A DNA stretch of 64,000 nt from Rhodoferax sp. GW822-FHT02A01 (GTDB taxonomy: Bacteria; Pseudomonadota; Gammaproteobacteria; Burkholderiales; Burkholderiaceae_C): positions 620,001 to 684,000 of the forward strand of contig NZ_CP152376.1 of the NCBI RefSeq assembly GCF_038784515.1, read 5' to 3'. The translations under genes and the position numbers were made by a program. The notes beneath the pieces are model-generated. The model did not search any database, had not been told where the DNA came from, and saw only the letters and a list, made by a program, of their open reading frames with translations. This document shows positions 18,522-26,328 of the stretch, piece after piece; position 1 is the stretch's first letter, and each line of letters starts with the position of its first letter.

Positions 18522-19070
18522 TCAAGGGTCTATGAACTCCAGTTGGGCAAACTGCATGTGGTGCATGAACTCGCGCAGGATCAGCAGTCTGGCGGCGAAA
18601 GACCTGGACTCCGGCAGCCCCAGACGCGCCGCAGGCGTGCCCATGACCACCGCCGTCAGATTGTCGAAGCACTGTTCCATGGACTCCAGCGAGAGCACGC
18701 GGGCATTGGCTGGCACTCCTGCGAGCGTCGCAAGGTCGCGCAAGGGAGCATCCAGGGTGAACAACAACGCATCACGCGGCAACAGTGGTCTAAGCGGCAT
18801 GACCACGTCTTCCACTGCTGCAATTGCGTTTTCCATGGCCAGCGCAGTTGGGGGATCGGAGCGGAAATGTTCGCGTGCAGTGCGCTCGGCCCCCATGGGC
18901 AGGGCATGAAGGGTCTGCGGTTGCGCCCCCGTACCGGCTGCGATCCCGCATTGCGCATCACCAATGTGCAACACCACGATGTTGCGATCTGCTCCCACGG
19001 CATGGCGCGCGGCCTCATAGGCCTGGGTCAGCAAGGCACGCAGTGCAGCGTCGGGCGTCGTGGTGTGCAT
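18522..19070 (-). CDS. hypothetical protein, second gene of a flavin-reductase-like operon
   Basis: 182-residue protein that I do not recognise. It is alpha/beta-like in composition, with no signal peptide, membrane segment or metal-binding cluster, and has conserved-looking segments NIVVLHIGDAQCGIA and LREFMHHMQFAQLEF. Its start is only 6 bases after the stop of the flavin-reductase-like gene at 19077, so the two are probably co-transcribed. Downstream, 18240-18521 contains no convincing gene. Confidence 0.6.
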   Translation of the reverse strand: MHTTTPDAALRALLTQAYEAARHAVGADRNIVVLHIGDAQCGIAAGTGAQPQTLHALPMGAERTAREHFRSDPPTALAMENAIAAVEDVVMPLRPLLPRDALLFTLDAPLRDLATLAGVPANARVLSLESMEQCFDNLTAVVMGTPAARLGLPESRSFAARLLILREFMHHMQFAQLEFIDP

Positions 19071-19076
19071 GTCTTC

Positions 19077-19700
19077 TTACCGGGATGGCCGCCACATGTG
19101 GAACAACTGCTGCGGGCCAATTTCAAAATAGTCGGCGGGGCCGCCGCCACGCAATATGGGCGCTGCCGCAGCAGTCTGGTACACGCCATCCACGATCAGG
19201 TGCTGCGCGATGTGCACTGCAACCACCTCGCCCAGCACCAGCCAGGTGGAAATCGTCTGGCCATCCAGCCCCTGCAGTTGCACGATCTGCGTCCGACGAC
19301 ATTCAAAAGTTACCGGGCTGTCGGCCACACGCGGCGGCTTGACCAGACGGCTGGGTGCGGCGGCCAGGCGGGCCAGCTCGAATTCATTGACTTCCGGACC
19401 TACCGGAGCACAGGTCTGATTCATGGCCTCGGCCAGGGGACGGGTGGCCAGATTCCAGACGAACTCACCAGTTTCCTCAATGTTGCGCAGCGTGTCCTTG
19501 TGGCCAATGCTGGCAAAACCGATGATGGGTGGCACGTAGTTGAACGCGTTGAAGAAACTGTAGGGCGCCAGATTCACCTGGCCTGCGGCACTGCACGTTG
19601 AGATCCAGCCTATGGGGCGCGGGCCGACGATGGCATTGAACGGGTCATGCGCCAGGCCGTGGCCGGATCGGGGTTCGTAGGAATGGAAACGTTCGTCCAT
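19077..19700 (-). CDS. flavin reductase-like FMN-binding protein
   Basis: 207-residue protein of the flavin reductase-like / FMN-binding split-barrel family. Family segments: AIVGPRPIGWISTCSAAGQVNLAPYSFFNAFNYVPP split by variable positions, KDTLRNIEETGEFVWNLAT, and WLVLGEVVAVHI. Members bind FMN and act as NAD(P)H:flavin reductases or related oxidoreductases. ATG 19700 (MDERFHSYEP) gives the usual N-terminus; longer starts run toward the LysR gene. It is the first gene of a pair with 18522-19070 and follows the LysR gene on the same strand. Confidence 0.82.
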   Translation of the reverse strand: MDERFHSYEPRSGHGLAHDPFNAIVGPRPIGWISTCSAAGQVNLAPYSFFNAFNYVPPIIGFASIGHKDTLRNIEETGEFVWNLATRPLAEAMNQTCAPVGPEVNEFELARLAAAPSRLVKPPRVADSPVTFECRRTQIVQLQGLDGQTISTWLVLGEVVAVHIAQHLIVDGVYQTAAAAPILRGGGPADYFEIGPQQLFHMWRPSR

Positions 19701-19783
19701 GGTGCCGTCAATCGCGCAAGGTGCCATACATGCGCTGAAGTATCGCAGCTTGCGCGAAAGCGTGACCGGGGCCACATGCCCCC

Positions 19784-20683
19784 TCACCAGGGCTGCTGGT
19801 TGCCGCCAAAGTGGCTCTGCAGGAAGTCGATGAGAGCACGCACCTTGGCAGGCACGTGTTTGCGTGTCGGATAGACGGTGTAGATACCCAGCTCCAGCGA
19901 ACGGAATTGCGGCATCAGCTCCACCAGCGTGCCATCGGCCAGATCCTTGCCCACCAGAAAGCTGGGCTGCAGTATCACACCCTGGTCCGCCAGCGCGGCG
20001 GCGCGGCAGGTATCGCCGCTGTTGGTACTGATGATGGGCTGGGTCTTCACGCTCACCGGCCCCTGCGGCCCGTCAAATCGCCATTCATCCCGGGTGGACC
20101 AGTAGCTGTAGGAGATGACTGCGTGGCTGCTCAGTTCGTGGGGATGCTGTGGTGTGCCGTGTTGCGCCAGATATCGGGGCGAGGCACACAACACCATGCG
20201 GGTGCTGGCCAGCCGTTTGCTCACCAGGGTGGAACTCTCCAGCGTGGCAATCCGGATGGCAACGTCATAGCCCTCTTCCACCAGGTCCACCAGACGATCT
20301 GCCAGCGTGATGTCGAGTGTGACCTTGGGGTTCTGCGCTTTGAACTGTCCCCACAAGGGCGCCAGATGCAGGATTCCGAAGGTGAAGGGCACATTCACCC
20401 GCAGCAAACCAGTGGCCGCTTCGCTGCGCGAAGTGACCTCTGCCTCTGCGCCTTCCAGCGCGTCCAGCAGCTCCTTGCTGCGGGCGTAAAACAACTGCCC
20501 CTCATCGGTCAGCGACAGACGACGCGTAGTCCGGTGCAGCAGCCGCACGCCCAGGCGCGTCTCCATGTCGCCTACGTAGCGCGATACCGCGGCCTTGGAC
20601 ATGTCCAGTGTCTCTGCCGCCTTCACAAAGCTTCCTGCATCGACCACGGCGTTGAAGGTCTGCATTTCCAGAAATCGGTCCAC
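19784..20683 (-). CDS. LysR-family transcriptional regulator
   Basis: 299-residue LysR regulator. N-terminal helix-turn-helix (about 1-65: VDRFLEMQTFNAVVDAGSF, then KAAETLDMSKAAVSRYV), followed by the periplasmic-binding-like effector domain. GTG 20683 is selected because GGAGG lies five bases upstream and homologous regulators start with a residue before DRFLEMQ; longer readings to 21043 are not supported. It is divergent from the YgiD-type dioxygenase (start 20808), its most likely target along with itself. The effector is unknown. Confidence 0.92.
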   Translation of the reverse strand: MDRFLEMQTFNAVVDAGSFVKAAETLDMSKAAVSRYVGDMETRLGVRLLHRTTRRLSLTDEGQLFYARSKELLDALEGAEAEVTSRSEAATGLLRVNVPFTFGILHLAPLWGQFKAQNPKVTLDITLADRLVDLVEEGYDVAIRIATLESSTLVSKRLASTRMVLCASPRYLAQHGTPQHPHELSSHAVISYSYWSTRDEWRFDGPQGPVSVKTQPIISTNSGDTCRAAALADQGVILQPSFLVGKDLADGTLVELMPQFRSLELGIYTVYPTRKHVPAKVRALIDFLQSHFGGNQQPW

Positions 20684-20807
20684 TATCCCTCCAAACGGAA
20701 CAATCAATCTTATTTTTGCATATTTATCTTCAAGCGATAAGCCAATACAGTTCCTGCATGCGCTGCAGAGTGGCGCCATACATAGTCCCAACAACCCAGG
20801 AAACGCC

Positions 20808-21641
20808 ATGGCACATACGTCTACCCAAGCCGTGAAGGCACCCGTGCTCTTCATTTCGCACGGTGCTCCTACCTTTGCACTGGAGCCCGGCCAATTGGGT
20901 CCCCGGCTGAATGCACTGGGTGCGCAGCTCTCTAACGTGAAGGCCGTACTGGTGGTTTCACCCCATTGGCAAACACGCGGAGTCAGCGTCTCTACCGACT
21001 CCAAGCCCGAAACCATCCACGACTTCGGGGGGTTCCCGGCCAAGCTGTATGACCTGAGTTACCCCGCCGCCGGAGCGCCTCACATTGCCGAACGCGCAGC
21101 GCAGTTGCTCAGCAATGCGGGCTTTGCCACCAAGCTGGACCCGGGCCGCGGCCTGGACCACGGCGCATGGGTGCCGCTTTACCACTTGCTTCCCCAAGCG
21201 CAGATCCCTGTGTTTCAAGTCTCCATGCCGTACGACCTGAGCGCCGAACAAAGCGTGCAACTGGGCCGGGCGCTGGCACCTTTGCGCGAGGAGGGCGTGC
21301 TGATCATTGCCTCCGGCAGCATGACGCACAACCTGCGCGAATTCCGCCAGGGCGTGAACCAACCCGCAAGTTACGTGCAGGAGTTTTCCGATTGGGTGAA
21401 GACCGCTGTGCTGGCCAATGCGCTGCAGCCGGTGGTGAACTACCGCACAGAAGCTCCCCACGCCCAACGTGCCCACCCGACGGAGGAGCACTTTCTGCCA
21501 TTGCTGGTAGCCATGGGCGCGCAGCTGCCGGGCGAGAGCGCACAATTGCTCGAAGGGGGCATCGAACACGGCATGCTGTCCATGGACTCCTTTGCCTGGG
21601 GAGTGCCGCAGAGCGCCGTTGCCCCATCGGTTGCAGCATAA
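20808..21641 (+). CDS. ygiD: YgiD-type class III extradiol dioxygenase (4,5-DOPA dioxygenase-like)
   Basis: 277-residue zinc- or iron-dependent extradiol ring-cleavage enzyme of the LigB superfamily, DODA/YgiD group. Metal-ligand histidines appear in VLFISHGAPTFALEPG, VVSPHWQTRG and RGLDHGAWVPLY; the C-terminal EEHFLPLLVAMGA is also typical. These enzymes act on catechols such as DOPA; the physiological substrate here is unknown. Start 20808 lies just after AGGAAACGCC. It is followed after 16 bases by an esterase gene, giving a two-gene unit divergent from the LysR gene. Confidence 0.88.
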   Translation: MAHTSTQAVKAPVLFISHGAPTFALEPGQLGPRLNALGAQLSNVKAVLVVSPHWQTRGVSVSTDSKPETIHDFGGFPAKLYDLSYPAAGAPHIAERAAQLLSNAGFATKLDPGRGLDHGAWVPLYHLLPQAQIPVFQVSMPYDLSAEQSVQLGRALAPLREEGVLIIASGSMTHNLREFRQGVNQPASYVQEFSDWVKTAVLANALQPVVNYRTEAPHAQRAHPTEEHFLPLLVAMGAQLPGESAQLLEGGIEHGMLSMDSFAWGVPQSAVAPSVAA

Positions 21642-21657
21642 GAGGTAAGGAACCCCC

Positions 21658-22338
21658 ATGACCACACTCTCTTTCGGATTGAGCGATTTGCAAACCGAGC
21701 CGGTATCTGGCCTGGCCTACCGCCTGCGCACACCGACGCCCGCGAAACCCAGCAAGCTGCTGGTTCTGCTGCACGGCGTGGGAAGCAACGAGACCAACCT
21801 GCTGACCCTTGCCACGGGCATTGACGCGGACACGCTGGTAGTGTTTGGTCAAGGGCCGCTGCAAATGGGGCCGCAGCAATATGCGTGGTTTCGTGTGATG
21901 TTCACACCAAGCGGGCCGCAGATCGTCCCGCAGGAAGCCGAGCACAGCCGCCAATTGCTGATCACGCTGCTGCTGCAGCTTCAGCAGCAGCATGGGATCG
22001 CGCCTGCAAACAGCGTGATTGCCGGTTTCAGTCAGGGCGGCATCATGAGTGCCAGCGTGGCTCTGTCGTCACCCGAGAGCGTGCGCGGTTTTGCCATCCT
22101 GTCGGGCCGCATACTGCCCGAGCTGGAGCCGCAGATAGCCAGCAATGCGCGCCTGGCCACCTTGCGTGCGTTCGTCGGTCATGGCGACTACGACAGCAAG
22201 CTGCCGGTGCACTGGGCCGAACGGTCTGATGCTTTGCTGAAGGCGCGCGGCGTAATCCCTGAGTCGCACCGCTACCCCATAGACCACGGCATCAGCGCCG
22301 AGATGCATGCGGACTTTGTCCGCTGGCTGGCGGGCTGA
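21658..22338 (+). CDS. carboxylesterase/phospholipase family alpha/beta hydrolase
   Basis: 226-residue serine hydrolase of the carboxylesterase type 2 / acyl-protein-thioesterase-like group. Oxyanion region VLLHGVGSNETNL, nucleophile elbow GFSQGGIMS, acid region FVGHGDYDSKLPV, and catalytic His in YPIDHGISAEM. No signal peptide, so cytoplasmic. Probably co-transcribed with the YgiD-type gene 16 bases upstream. The natural ester is unknown. Confidence 0.88.
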   Translation: MTTLSFGLSDLQTEPVSGLAYRLRTPTPAKPSKLLVLLHGVGSNETNLLTLATGIDADTLVVFGQGPLQMGPQQYAWFRVMFTPSGPQIVPQEAEHSRQLLITLLLQLQQQHGIAPANSVIAGFSQGGIMSASVALSSPESVRGFAILSGRILPELEPQIASNARLATLRAFVGHGDYDSKLPVHWAERSDALLKARGVIPESHRYPIDHGISAEMHADFVRWLAG

Positions 22339-22347
22339 CGCAGGCCT

Positions 22348-23100
22348 TCAGGTCAACCGCCGCAGGGCGCTGTTCCTGCGATCTTCCAGCTTGGCAGACT
22401 CTTCCATGCTGAGGCGCACAAAGCGGATGTGGTCCCTTGCAACTTGCGAGGCTTCCTCGGCCTCGCGCCTATGCACCGCCTCCCAGATCGCCTTGTGCTG
22501 GGTGCGCAACTGTTCCCACTGCTTGGGCAGTTCATGCAAGTGGATCAGGTTGTCCGTGACGTGGCCATGGATCACCTGCATCAGGCTGGCGGTGAGCTGA
22601 CCAATCAACGTGTTGTGGGATGCGTCGGCAATGGCCTGGTGAAAGGCCACATCCCGCTCCACGCAGGCGTTCATGTCATTGCTGGCGTAGGCTTTCTCCA
22701 GCGCTGTGTAGGCCGCATCGATGCGCGCCAGATCCATATCGGTCGCCCGCTCCGCCGCCAGCTTGGCAGCTTCCCCTTCCAGCATGTGACGGAACTCCAG
22801 CATGTCGCTTTGCAGCAGCGGATGACCGCGCAGCATGTCTTTCCAGGGATCGGTGAACGGCGCCTGCAACCGGTCGGTGACCACGGTGCCGCCCCCATGC
22901 CGCGTATGCAGCAGGCCCTTGGATACCAGTTTGTGAATCGCCTCACGCAGGGTGGGACGCGAAACATTCAGCTCCAGCGCCAGATTGCGCTCTGCCGGCA
23001 ACTTGTCCCCGGGCTTGAGTGAACCTTCCAGGATGCGTTGCTCCAGCTCGCTGGCAACAACGTCGGCTATGCGGGCCATGGCAGGTCGGGTGCTATTCAT
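22348..23100 (-). CDS. GntR/FadR-family regulator, probable LldR-like lactate repressor
   Basis: 250-residue GntR regulator with an N-terminal winged helix (about 8-75: SELEQRILEGSLKPGDKLPA, then ALELNVSRPTLREAIHKL, and HGGGTVVTD). The all-helical FCD ligand domain follows, with the metal-ligand pattern in RDVAFHQAIADASHN and HKAIWEAVHRRE. It is divergent from lactate permease and two FadR-type palindromes (TGGT-N3-ACCA) lie between them, so a role as lactate-responsive repressor of lldP is likely. ATG 23079 is an alternative start. No lactate dehydrogenase gene is in the window. Confidence 0.87.
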   Translation of the reverse strand: MNSTRPAMARIADVVASELEQRILEGSLKPGDKLPAERNLALELNVSRPTLREAIHKLVSKGLLHTRHGGGTVVTDRLQAPFTDPWKDMLRGHPLLQSDMLEFRHMLEGEAAKLAAERATDMDLARIDAAYTALEKAYASNDMNACVERDVAFHQAIADASHNTLIGQLTASLMQVIHGHVTDNLIHLHELPKQWEQLRTQHKAIWEAVHRREAEEASQVARDHIRFVRLSMEESAKLEDRRNSALRRLT

Positions 23101-23119
23101 GAAAGTACGCCATTTCAAG

Positions 23120-23130
23120 TGGTCTTACCA
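23120..23130. promoter_or_regulatory. FadR/LldR-type operator, site 1
   Basis: TGGTCTTACCA matches the FadR-subfamily GntR half-site arrangement TGGT-N3-ACCA. It lies 20 bases upstream of the regulator start at 23100, suitable for autoregulation. Confidence 0.6.
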
Positions 23131-23184
23131 GTTTAGCATCCCTGCCCTTCAAAAAATCTCTCACCCCTGTCTCGATAAATTCAA

Positions 23185-23213
23185 TTGACGCAATCTAGAA
23201 GTTATCGTGTAAT
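23185..23213 (+). promoter_or_regulatory. sigma-70 promoter of lldP
   Basis: TTGACG (23185-23190), a 17-base spacer, TGTAAT (23208-23213). Transcription would start near 23220, directly before operator site 2. Confidence 0.65.
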
Positions 23214-23225
23214 TCTGCCGCACAT

Positions 23226-23240
23226 AGTGGTAATACCACT
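23226..23240. promoter_or_regulatory. FadR/LldR-type operator, site 2
   Basis: AGTGGTAATACCACT is a perfect 15-base palindrome containing TGGT-N3-ACCA. It lies just downstream of the proposed lldP promoter and 34 bases before the ATG, placed to block initiation. Its centre is 108 bases from site 1. Confidence 0.7.
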
Positions 23241-23273
23241 TTACCTTTTCTAAATTCCAACGAGGAGACTTTC

Positions 23274-24935
23274 ATGGTCTGGCAGCAAATCTACGACCCG
23301 TTCGGGAATATGGTCATCTCTACGCTACTGGCCGCAGTGCCGGTGGCCGTGATGCTGATCTGCCTGGGCCTTCTGCATATCAAGGCACATATCGCTGCGG
23401 CGCTGGGCCTGGTCAGCGCTCTGGCGATTGCCGTGCTGGCCTACGGCATGCCGGCAGAGATGGCGGGCAAAGCGGCACTGTTGGGCGGGTTCACCGGTCT
23501 GCTGCCGATTGGCTGGATCGTGCTCAACATCATCTTCCTGCAGCAATTGGCCGAGCAAAACGGCAGCTTCAAGGTGCTGCAGGACTCCCTGTCCGGCATT
23601 ACCACCGACCGGCGTCTGCAGTTGCTTCTGATTGCCTTTTGCTTCGGCGCCTTCTTTGAAGGGGCCGCCGGCTTTGGCACTCCGGTAGCCGTGACCGCGG
23701 GCATCCTGATCGGTCTGGGCTTTTCTCCGCTGGCGGCCTCCGGCCTGTCGCTGATTGCGAACACGGCGCCCGTGGCCTTTGGCGCCCTGGGCTCGCCGGT
23801 GATCACGCTGGCCAAGGTGCACGGTTACGACCTGATGCAGGTCACCGCCATGATCGGACGCCAGTTGCCCTTCTTCTCGCTGCTGGTACCGTTCTGGCTG
23901 ATCTGGGCCTTTGCCGGGCGCAAGGCGATGCTGGAAATCTGGCCCGCCATTCTGGTGACCGGTCTGTCGTTTGCCATCCCCCAATACCTGGTCTCCAACT
24001 TCATCGGCCCCGAATTGGTAGACATCATCGCCGCCCTGGTCTCCATGACTTCGCTGATCCTGTTCTTGCGCGTCTGGCAACCCAGGAAGATCTGGCGCTC
24101 CCCTTCGCTCAAGGGCCACGAGAATGATGGTGGAGACGCCAAGGCCGAAGTGGCACCTGCGGTGCACTCCAAGGCCGCGCTCATGCAGGCCTGGACACCC
24201 TGGATCATCCTGACAGCCTTTGTGTTCGTATGGGGATTGCCACCGGTCAAGGCATTCCTCAACAGCCTGTATGCGCCGGCCTTCCCCATGCCGGGCTTGC
24301 ACAACATGGTGGAAAAGGTGGCCCCCGTGGTGGCCAAACCCACGAAGGAAGCCGCGGTCTACACGCTCAACATCCTGTCGGCCACCGGCACCGGCATTCT
24401 GCTGTCCGCCATCGTGGGCGCCCTGGTGATGAAATACAAACCACTGGAAATCGTACGCACCTTTGGTCGCACCGCCTGGTTGGTGCGCTATTCGCTGGCC
24501 ACCATCGTGCTGATGCTGGGACTTGGCACGCTGACGCGCTACTCCGGAACCGACACCACGCTGGGCCTGGCCTTTGCCAACACCGGCGTGCTCTATCCCT
24601 TCTTCGGCACGCTGATGGGCTGGATTGGCGTGGCCATGACGGGCTCTGACACGGCCAGCAACGTGCTGTTCGGCGGTATGCAAAAGGTGGCTGCAGAACA
24701 GCTGGGTCTTTCCCCCAACCTGATGGGCGCGGCCAACAGCTCTGGCGGCGTCATGGGCAAGATGATCGACGCACAAAGCATTGTGGTGGCCTCCACCGCC
24801 ACGCGCTGGTTCAACCACGAAGGCGACATCCTGCGCTACGTGTTCTTCCACTCCATCGCCCTGGCCTGTCTGGTTGGCATCTTCGTGACGCTGCAGGCCT
24901 ATGTGTTCCCGTTCACGGCCATGGTCGTCCACTAA
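23274..24935 (+). CDS. lldP: L-lactate permease
   Basis: 553-residue LctP-family inner-membrane transporter taking up lactate (and often glycolate) with protons. About 12-14 hydrophobic segments fill the protein. Family segments: FGAFFEGAAGFGTPVAVTAG, GLSLIANTAPVAFGALGSP and GSDTASNVLFGGMQKVAAEQ. ATG follows GAGGAGACTTTC. A universal stress protein follows after 15 bases. Control by the divergent GntR regulator is indicated by two palindromic operators. Confidence 0.96.
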   Translation: MVWQQIYDPFGNMVISTLLAAVPVAVMLICLGLLHIKAHIAAALGLVSALAIAVLAYGMPAEMAGKAALLGGFTGLLPIGWIVLNIIFLQQLAEQNGSFKVLQDSLSGITTDRRLQLLLIAFCFGAFFEGAAGFGTPVAVTAGILIGLGFSPLAASGLSLIANTAPVAFGALGSPVITLAKVHGYDLMQVTAMIGRQLPFFSLLVPFWLIWAFAGRKAMLEIWPAILVTGLSFAIPQYLVSNFIGPELVDIIAALVSMTSLILFLRVWQPRKIWRSPSLKGHENDGGDAKAEVAPAVHSKAALMQAWTPWIILTAFVFVWGLPPVKAFLNSLYAPAFPMPGLHNMVEKVAPVVAKPTKEAAVYTLNILSATGTGILLSAIVGALVMKYKPLEIVRTFGRTAWLVRYSLATIVLMLGLGTLTRYSGTDTTLGLAFANTGVLYPFFGTLMGWIGVAMTGSDTASNVLFGGMQKVAAEQLGLSPNLMGAANSSGGVMGKMIDAQSIVVASTATRWFNHEGDILRYVFFHSIALACLVGIFVTLQAYVFPFTAMVVH

Positions 24936-24950
24936 ACGAAAGGCAAGCGT

Positions 24951-25406
24951 ATGTACACCAAAGTATTTGTCGCCATCGACAACAGCAGCACCGCCAGAAA
25001 GGCGTTGGAAGAAGCCATTGCACTGGCTCGCGCCCTCAAGGCTGAGCTGTGCATTGCCTTTGTCGCCGATGAGGCCGGACTCATGCAGCATGGAATGGGG
25101 CTTGGCAGTTATATCGACGTCAACAAGGTCAAGGCCGACATGCAAAACATGGGCAACCAGTTGCTGGATGAAGCCGTTGCCAAGGCGACAGCGTCAGGCT
25201 GCCAGGCACAAAAGCTCCTGATCGAATCGGCCAACCGCCGTGTGGCGGAAACGCTGTCCGAAGCCGCTACCCGCTGGGGCGCCAATCTGCTGGTCATCGG
25301 GGCCCACGGGGTGCGGGGCGTGGAGCGCCTGCTGGTGGGCAGCGTGGCCGAAAACCTGACGCGCATCTGCAGCATCTCGCTGCTGATTGTTCGCCAGGGG
25401 CACTAG
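24951..25406 (+). CDS. universal stress protein UspA family
   Basis: 151-residue single-domain UspA protein. N-terminal KVFVAIDNSSTARKALEEAI. The C-terminal ATP-binding-like motif region reads LLVIGAHGVRGVERLLVGSVAENL (split in the family as G-x2-G-x9-G-S). It lies 15 bases after lldP and is probably co-transcribed, as often seen for Usp genes behind transporters. Confidence 0.93.
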   Translation: MYTKVFVAIDNSSTARKALEEAIALARALKAELCIAFVADEAGLMQHGMGLGSYIDVNKVKADMQNMGNQLLDEAVAKATASGCQAQKLLIESANRRVAETLSEAATRWGANLLVIGAHGVRGVERLLVGSVAENLTRICSISLLIVRQGH

Positions 25407-25531
25407 CAAGGGTTGGGACCATGGTGAAAAAGAGTTGTCATATTTGTTTCACATATTTGACTTACCCTCGTTGGAAGCCCGTATGACGGACCTTCTTCAC
25501 TTCCCAGCCTTTACCAACGGGGATCCCTGCC

Positions 25532-25876
25532 ATGGCCATCGATTTTCAAGACATCACCGACACACTGCGCAAAGTTACCCTGACCGGCCGTCTGGATCTG
25601 CCCGGCACGGATGAAATCTCCACCAAGTTTGCGGCACTGTCCGCCACCAGCAACCGCCGCGTCATTGTGGATTTGAGCGGCGTGAGCTTTCTGGCCTCCA
25701 TCGGAATCCGTGCCATCATCACCAATGCAAAGGCTTTGCAGCAAAGGGGGGGACGCATGGTTCTGTTTGTGGGCGACAACGCGCCGGTGTACAAGACACT
25801 GGAAACCACCGGCATCGATAGCCTGATCCCCATGTTCACCGAACTGTCCGAGGCCGAGAAGGCACTCAACGGATAA
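25532..25876 (+). CDS. STAS-domain anti-sigma factor antagonist (RsbV-like)
   Basis: 114-residue single STAS domain. The likely phosphorylatable serine is in the segment VDLSGVSFLASIGIRAI, where the serine before IGIR matches the RsbV/SpoIIAA position. In partner-switching systems the unphosphorylated antagonist binds the RsbW-like kinase and frees its target. Followed after 8 bases by the kinase gene and then a PP2C phosphatase, forming one operon. Confidence 0.92.
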   Translation: MAIDFQDITDTLRKVTLTGRLDLPGTDEISTKFAALSATSNRRVIVDLSGVSFLASIGIRAIITNAKALQQRGGRMVLFVGDNAPVYKTLETTGIDSLIPMFTELSEAEKALNG

Positions 25877-25884
25877 CGCACGGC

Positions 25885-26319
25885 ATGACTGCGCTGGGAA
25901 CGCATTTCCGTTCTGACATCTGCGTTCAGGCGAACGCTTCGGAAGTACGCCGTGCATCCGAATGGATGGCACAGCACGCCACCGAACACGGCGTTCCGGC
26001 CGACCAGATGGGTCGCCTGGACTTGTGTCTGAACGAGGCGCTGGCCAACGTGATCGCGCATGCTTACTCGGGCAGTGAAAACAAGCCTATCAGATTGACA
26101 TTGGAAGTCTGCGACTGCGCGCAGGCCGCCGTCACCGTCACCGACGAAGGCCCGGCCTTCGACATGGCCTCGGCACCTTTGCCCGAGCGGCCACAAACCC
26201 TGGCCGATGCCGAGCCGGGTGGTCTGGGTTTGATGATGATCCGCAGCTTTTCCGACGACGTGGCGTATCGCCGCATTGACGGCAAGAACGAACTCACCTT
26301 CCGGGTGCACTGGGGCTAG
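25885..26319 (+). CDS. RsbW/SpoIIAB-like serine kinase, anti-sigma factor type
   Basis: 144-residue GHKL ATPase. N-box LCLNEALANVIAHAY, G1 box VTDEGPAFDM and G2 region EPGGLGLMMIRSFSDDVAY identify the RsbW-type serine kinase fold. Expected to phosphorylate the STAS protein upstream and to hold an unknown partner. No sigma factor gene is adjacent, so the output could be a distant sigma factor or another target protein. Followed after 9 bases by the phosphatase. Confidence 0.91.
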   Translation: MTALGTHFRSDICVQANASEVRRASEWMAQHATEHGVPADQMGRLDLCLNEALANVIAHAYSGSENKPIRLTLEVCDCAQAAVTVTDEGPAFDMASAPLPERPQTLADAEPGGLGLMMIRSFSDDVAYRRIDGKNELTFRVHWG

Positions 26320-26328
26320 CCTTCCCTG

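Noticed and set aside
23325..25145. Minus-strand open frame of 606 codons opposite lactate permease and the stress protein
   Set aside because: Low-complexity His/Gln/Gly/Asp-rich product crossing two conserved genes; a mirror frame, not a gene.
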